From positions 1 to 5,713 of the forward strand of contig JAISXE010000410.1 of the NCBI GenBank assembly GCA_031270615.1: 5,713 nucleotides of DNA, in the 5' to 3' direction. Source of the DNA: Spirochaetia bacterium (GTDB taxonomy: Bacteria > Spirochaetota > Spirochaetia > DTKZ01). Position 1 is the first letter of the stretch. Each line of letters begins with the position of its first letter. Position numbers and translations under genes: made by a program. The notes under the pieces were generated by a model. It had not been told where the DNA came from and did no database searches. It worked only from the letters and a program-made list of their open reading frames with translations. Below, piece by piece: positions 5,590 to 5,713 of the stretch.

Positions 5590-5620
5590 ACAAGCGGGTG
5601 CAACTTCTTTTCGGGTGTAA

Positions 5621-5713
5621 TCAGGCGGCCGGGGTCTGCCGCACATGGGTAAGCCACAGGCCGCTTTCCGCCTTTGCTCTCAGCGTCAGCAACTTTTGGG
5701 CATTCTGTTCATC
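5621..5713 (-). CDS. C-terminal end of an unidentified protein (partial, runs off window)
   Basis: The minus strand is open from the window edge to a TGA at 5623-5621 and encodes 30 residues containing QKLLTLRAKAESGLWLTHV. The segment is charged and helix-like, with about 70% G or C at third codon positions, and is followed by a terminator-like hairpin with a T5 run (5589-5574). This supports the end of a real gene transcribed in the same direction as the lipoprotein. The alternative is a + strand frame from ATG 5645 to the window edge, which lacks an RBS and has poorer codon character. The family cannot be identified from this fragment. Confidence 0.45.
   Translation of the reverse strand, partial: DEQNAQKLLTLRAKAESGLWLTHVRQTPAA

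Larger units (their letters stand above)
5422..5620 (-). other. Leader/intergenic region of the lipoprotein gene
   Basis: This 199-bp gap holds the putative minus-strand promoter and a small terminator-like hairpin, listed separately. An inverted pair GGTCA (5451-5455) and TGACC (5480-5484) encloses about 24 nt with a small inner CAG/CTG pairing, and could fold in the long 5' untranslated region. I recognise no riboswitch or RNA gene in it. Confidence 0.35.

Noticed and set aside
5422..5646. 75-codon N-terminal extension of the lipoprotein
   Set aside because: The signal peptide and lipobox fit only the ATG at 5421; the extension crosses the hairpins and the putative promoter.

Overview
The window looks like ordinary chromosomal DNA from a spirochaete, most likely a Treponema of the termite-gut type. 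The reasons are indirect: moderately high GC, a lipoprotein with the relaxed spirochaetal lipobox, an Rpn/PD-(D/E)XK transposase-like gene with the EEGR-type tail common in treponemes, and small GC-rich palindromic repeats between genes. This assignment is inference from recalled family features, not from a search.

Layout. Positions 1-287 are non-coding and hold a cluster of short inverted repeats, a near-identical pair of 21-bp repeats and a weak promoter. Positions 288-3654 are a compact three-gene + strand operon: a cyclic-nucleotide-binding-fold protein fused to TPR repeats, a CRP/FNR-type regulator with an intact nucleotide pocket and a winged helix, and a UbiB/ABC1/ADCK-family atypical kinase with two C-terminal membrane helices. 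The first pair overlaps by 4 bp (ATGA) and the second pair is 2 bp apart, so translation is probably coupled. A promoter close to consensus at 3738-3766 then drives an Rpn-family gene (3792-4695), which is split into two frames, apparently by one extra G in a six-G run at 4370-4375. A + strand hairpin terminator follows. The minus strand carries a DUF4349 lipoprotein (4738-5421) with a leader of about 120-200 nt. At the right edge is the probable C-terminal end of another minus-strand gene (5621-5713), with a small terminator-like hairpin just past its stop.

How the genes may work together. The operon pairs two cyclic-nucleotide-fold proteins: the first has a degenerate phosphate-binding cassette and a TPR protein-interaction region, the second has a canonical cassette and a DNA-binding domain. 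With them is a membrane-anchored UbiB-type ATPase. A link between a second-messenger response and membrane-lipid or isoprenoid handling is suggested by gene order only. The Rpn gene and the lipoprotein look like independent units.

I did not find an obviously new multi-gene defence or mobile system. The most notable items are the G-run frameshift in the Rpn gene, the CRP-UbiB operon, and the mutually exclusive hairpins at the left edge.
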